This document shows positions 62,181 through 64,000 of a stretch of 64,000 nucleotides of DNA, piece after piece. The notes beneath the pieces were generated by a model. That model worked only from the letters and a program-made list of their open reading frames with translations. It was not told the origin of the DNA and did not search any database. Numbering within the stretch: position 1 is the stretch's first letter; the number at the start of each line of letters is the position of its first letter. The DNA is from Macrotis lagotis (Eukaryota; Chordata; Mammalia; Peramelemorphia; Peramelidae). The stretch is from contig NC_133658.1 of NCBI RefSeq assembly GCF_037893015.1, positions 886,738,977-886,802,976 on the forward strand, written 5' to 3'. Position numbers and translations under genes: made by a program.

Positions 62181-62932
62181 ATGTCCATTACAATCTTTAT
62201 GGTCTTTATTCTTCCCCATGTTTCTCTTTTCTATTTTTAAATCTCCTTATTCCATCTCATTTTTCTTGCCCCCTTCCCTCCTTCACCTCTTAATGATTCC
62301 TTCACCAAAGAAACAGAGGTCAAAAAACGAAAGGAGGCTTCTGGACCAATGAATATCCTTAGAACCTATATATTTCTTGTTTTGCTCAGACCATGAGGTG
62401 CATTTGATTGTGCTGAAAAACAGAAAGGGATGAGGAGTAATTACTTAAAATATTTTTAAGAGACCACCTATGAATAAATGAACACCTAGTTGTTGGCCAG
62501 GGAAAGACCCTAGTCCTGACTAATTAATTTGCACAGTTTGCTATAAGGCACAGGGAAGGGAACCCTAATGAAAAATTAGCTCCTTCCCCATTCTCTGGGT
62601 CCCCCCACAAAATCATATTAGCAGCAATAATCCCAGCAACGTGCCATCTTCAGGAATGAGAAGATTACCATTAATTTAGCACTCACTGCTAGATGAGAAT
62701 GCTTGTGTTCTGCATTTGCAGGGAAGCAATGGCAAGAGGCTTTGTGAGGAATTAGGAGGCTGGTCTGCTCTGACACCACCTTGTGCCACTCTCCCCCATA
62801 ATCCCAAAGGTTTGACTCATCTTTGAAGTCCTCATGTCTTCCTATTCTATTGAAACAAGGAGACCAAGGGAGAGGGCCTACTGAAGAGGGACCCGTGTTG
62901 GGGGAATGAAGTCCATCATAGATCTGACTATA
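62181..62932. other. Repeat-free block rich in homeodomain motifs
   Basis: AGTAATTACT (62436-62445, perfect palindrome), TAATTAAT (62521-62528), CATTAATTTAG (~62669), TAATCCC at 62628-62634 and 62799-62805, and GTGCATTTGATTGTGC. Pyrimidine-rich until ~62290. A 123-codon minus frame (62618-62989) runs into the next SINE and shows no domain. Confidence 0.5.
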
Positions 62933-63390
62933 TGCAATGGATAGAGCATAGACCTTGAAGTCATTACTATGTCTGAGTTTTGGCTCCAAAACTTATTAAT
63001 TGCATGAATTCAGATAAGTTATAGCACCTTTTATGCCTCATTGTCCTTATCTTTAAAATGAGAATAATAACAACCTCATAAGGTTTGGTGAAGAAAAAAT
63101 TAGATAATATACATGAAGGCCCTTTGTAAACTGTAAAGCATTATGGTTTAATGTTGGACACAGAATGAGGAAGACCTGAATTTGAATCCTTTTCAGACTC
63201 TAGCTCAGTGACTCTTGGCAAGTCACTCAATATTTCCCAGTCTCACTTTTCTCATCTGCAGAATGGGAACTCTAATACCATCCACCTCATAGTTTTGTTG
63301 TGAGGAACAAATAGAATAACATTAGCTAAAGTGTTTTGCTAATCTTAAAGTACCACACAACTGCTAGCTATTGTTATTATTATTGACCTT
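62933..63390 (+). mobile_element. Two MIR-like SINEs in tandem
   Basis: 62933-63145 (GCAATGGATAGAGCATAG head, CCTTATCTTTAAAATGAG). 63150-63388 (GACCTGAATTTGAATCC, TCTCATCTGCAGAATGGG, TTTTGTTGTGAGGAAC, CTAGCTATTGTTATTATT). Confidence 0.8.
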
Positions 63391-63769
63391 CCTAGGCCTC
63401 AGTTTCCTCCTCTGTCAGATGGATAAAATAATACCTGCTCCACTATATGAATATCCCATTATAGTATACTGACTTTGTGTCAGTCTCCAGGCTCATGAGG
63501 ATCAAGACAGAATTAACCTCAAATAGTTCAAACTGTCCTACTGATAAAGGCTTAGTCCAGATCCAAGGACTCTCAAGGATACTGGCCATCCATCAGTCAA
63601 GATAGACTTGCTTCTCAACTCTCCAGTGTTTAGACTGTGAGTATTTGTCCGAATCCCAAAAGCAGAGGAATGCCTGGAGATGATCAAGAGAACCAGGTCT
63701 CAACACTGTAGTAATTAGGTTCAGACTCAGTTCCTGGGTTCAGTTTGGAGCTGATACCCCTTAGTTATA
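63391..63769. other. Decayed repeat and unique sequence
   Basis: 63391-63450 is another MIR-like piece (GCCTCAGTTTCCTCCTCTG). The remainder is unassigned. Confidence 0.4.
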
Positions 63770-64000
63770 CAAACCTTTATGAAATTCTCTCTATGTAGAA
63801 GAAGTTGTGTTAGACAGTGGGGATTCAAAGACAAAATGAAAAAGAATGTTCCTTCCCCCCAAGAAGCTTACATTCTACTGGGGTGGGGTGGGGAGTCTGT
63901 ACACAAAGGAGCAAGTACAAAACTATTCTATCCCTAATTATGGGGGGACAGGAAAGCTTCCTGGAGGAGGGGGTGGCAGCAACTTGGTTGAACCTTGAAG
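63770..64000 (+). repeat. F-type repeat, cut by window edge
   Basis: GAAGTTGTGTTAGACAGTG, CCCCCAAGAAGCTTACATTC, GGAAAGCTTCCTGGAGGAGG, running off the window. Confidence 0.7.

Overview
This window looks like ordinary non-coding nuclear DNA from a marsupial. I find no protein-coding gene, rRNA, tRNA gene or CRISPR array that I can defend. The lineage call rests on repeat content. Short tRNA-derived SINEs (tRNA-like head GGTGGCTAGGTGGTGCAGTG, internal TTAATAATTACCTAGCTG, ending CCTTGCAAAAACC) resemble the WSINE type that I associate with Australian marsupials. They sit among many older MIR/CORE-type SINEs, L2-like and CR1/L3-like LINE fragments, RTE-like remnants and one 1.6 kb LINE-1 fragment. 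Family names come from memory, not from a search; I cannot name the species or the neighbouring genes. The window is either intergenic or inside a very large intron.

Labels used below. 'WSINE-like' is the short young SINE. 'SINE-S' is a longer tRNA SINE whose sense tail contains GAAGAGTCAGACACAACT. 'SINE-T' is a tRNA SINE whose sense tail contains GAAGGACAAACAACA. 'MIR-like' copies carry CCTCAGTTTCCTCATCTG in sense. 'E-type' copies carry, on the plus strand, a CTGGAAGGGACCTCAGAGG head followed by a reversed CORE-like body. 'F-type' copies carry CATTTATTAAGCACC and, later, CTCAAGGAGCT. CR1/L3-like copies end in ATTCTATG in sense, as CR1 elements do.

Layout. Repeats cover most of 1-8.3 kb, 10-20.8 kb, 21.9-34 kb, 37.5-48.8 kb and 49.7-60.7 kb. 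Repeat-poor islands lie at about 0.9-1.6, 4.3-5.1, 8.4-9.9, 12.0-12.6, 14.5-15.7, 26.6-26.9, 35.6-36.1, 39.3-39.7, 41.2-41.6, 44.1-44.5, 46.1-47.0, 49.3-49.7, 51.9-52.7, 55.0-55.5, 60.7-61.7 and 62.3-62.9 kb. Several of these carry clusters of transcription-factor-like motifs and are the best candidates for conserved regulatory elements. Examples are eight GATA sites at 44.1-44.35 kb, a palindromic X-box at 52.5 kb, homeodomain motifs at 62.4-62.8 kb, a MEF2 site with E-boxes at 4.5-4.6 kb, and a CTCF-like core at 61.49 kb.

The most unusual structures are inverted repeats that the ordinary repeat annotation does not explain: a ~345 bp inverted duplication with a 635 bp spacer (42140-43466), a ~150 bp inverted pair 1.3 kb apart (23787-25392), a 56 bp near-perfect spacer-free palindrome (13841-13896), and a perfect 31 bp inverted repeat at the 5' end of the LINE-1 (17613-17744). 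I see no new genetic system such as a defence locus or operon.
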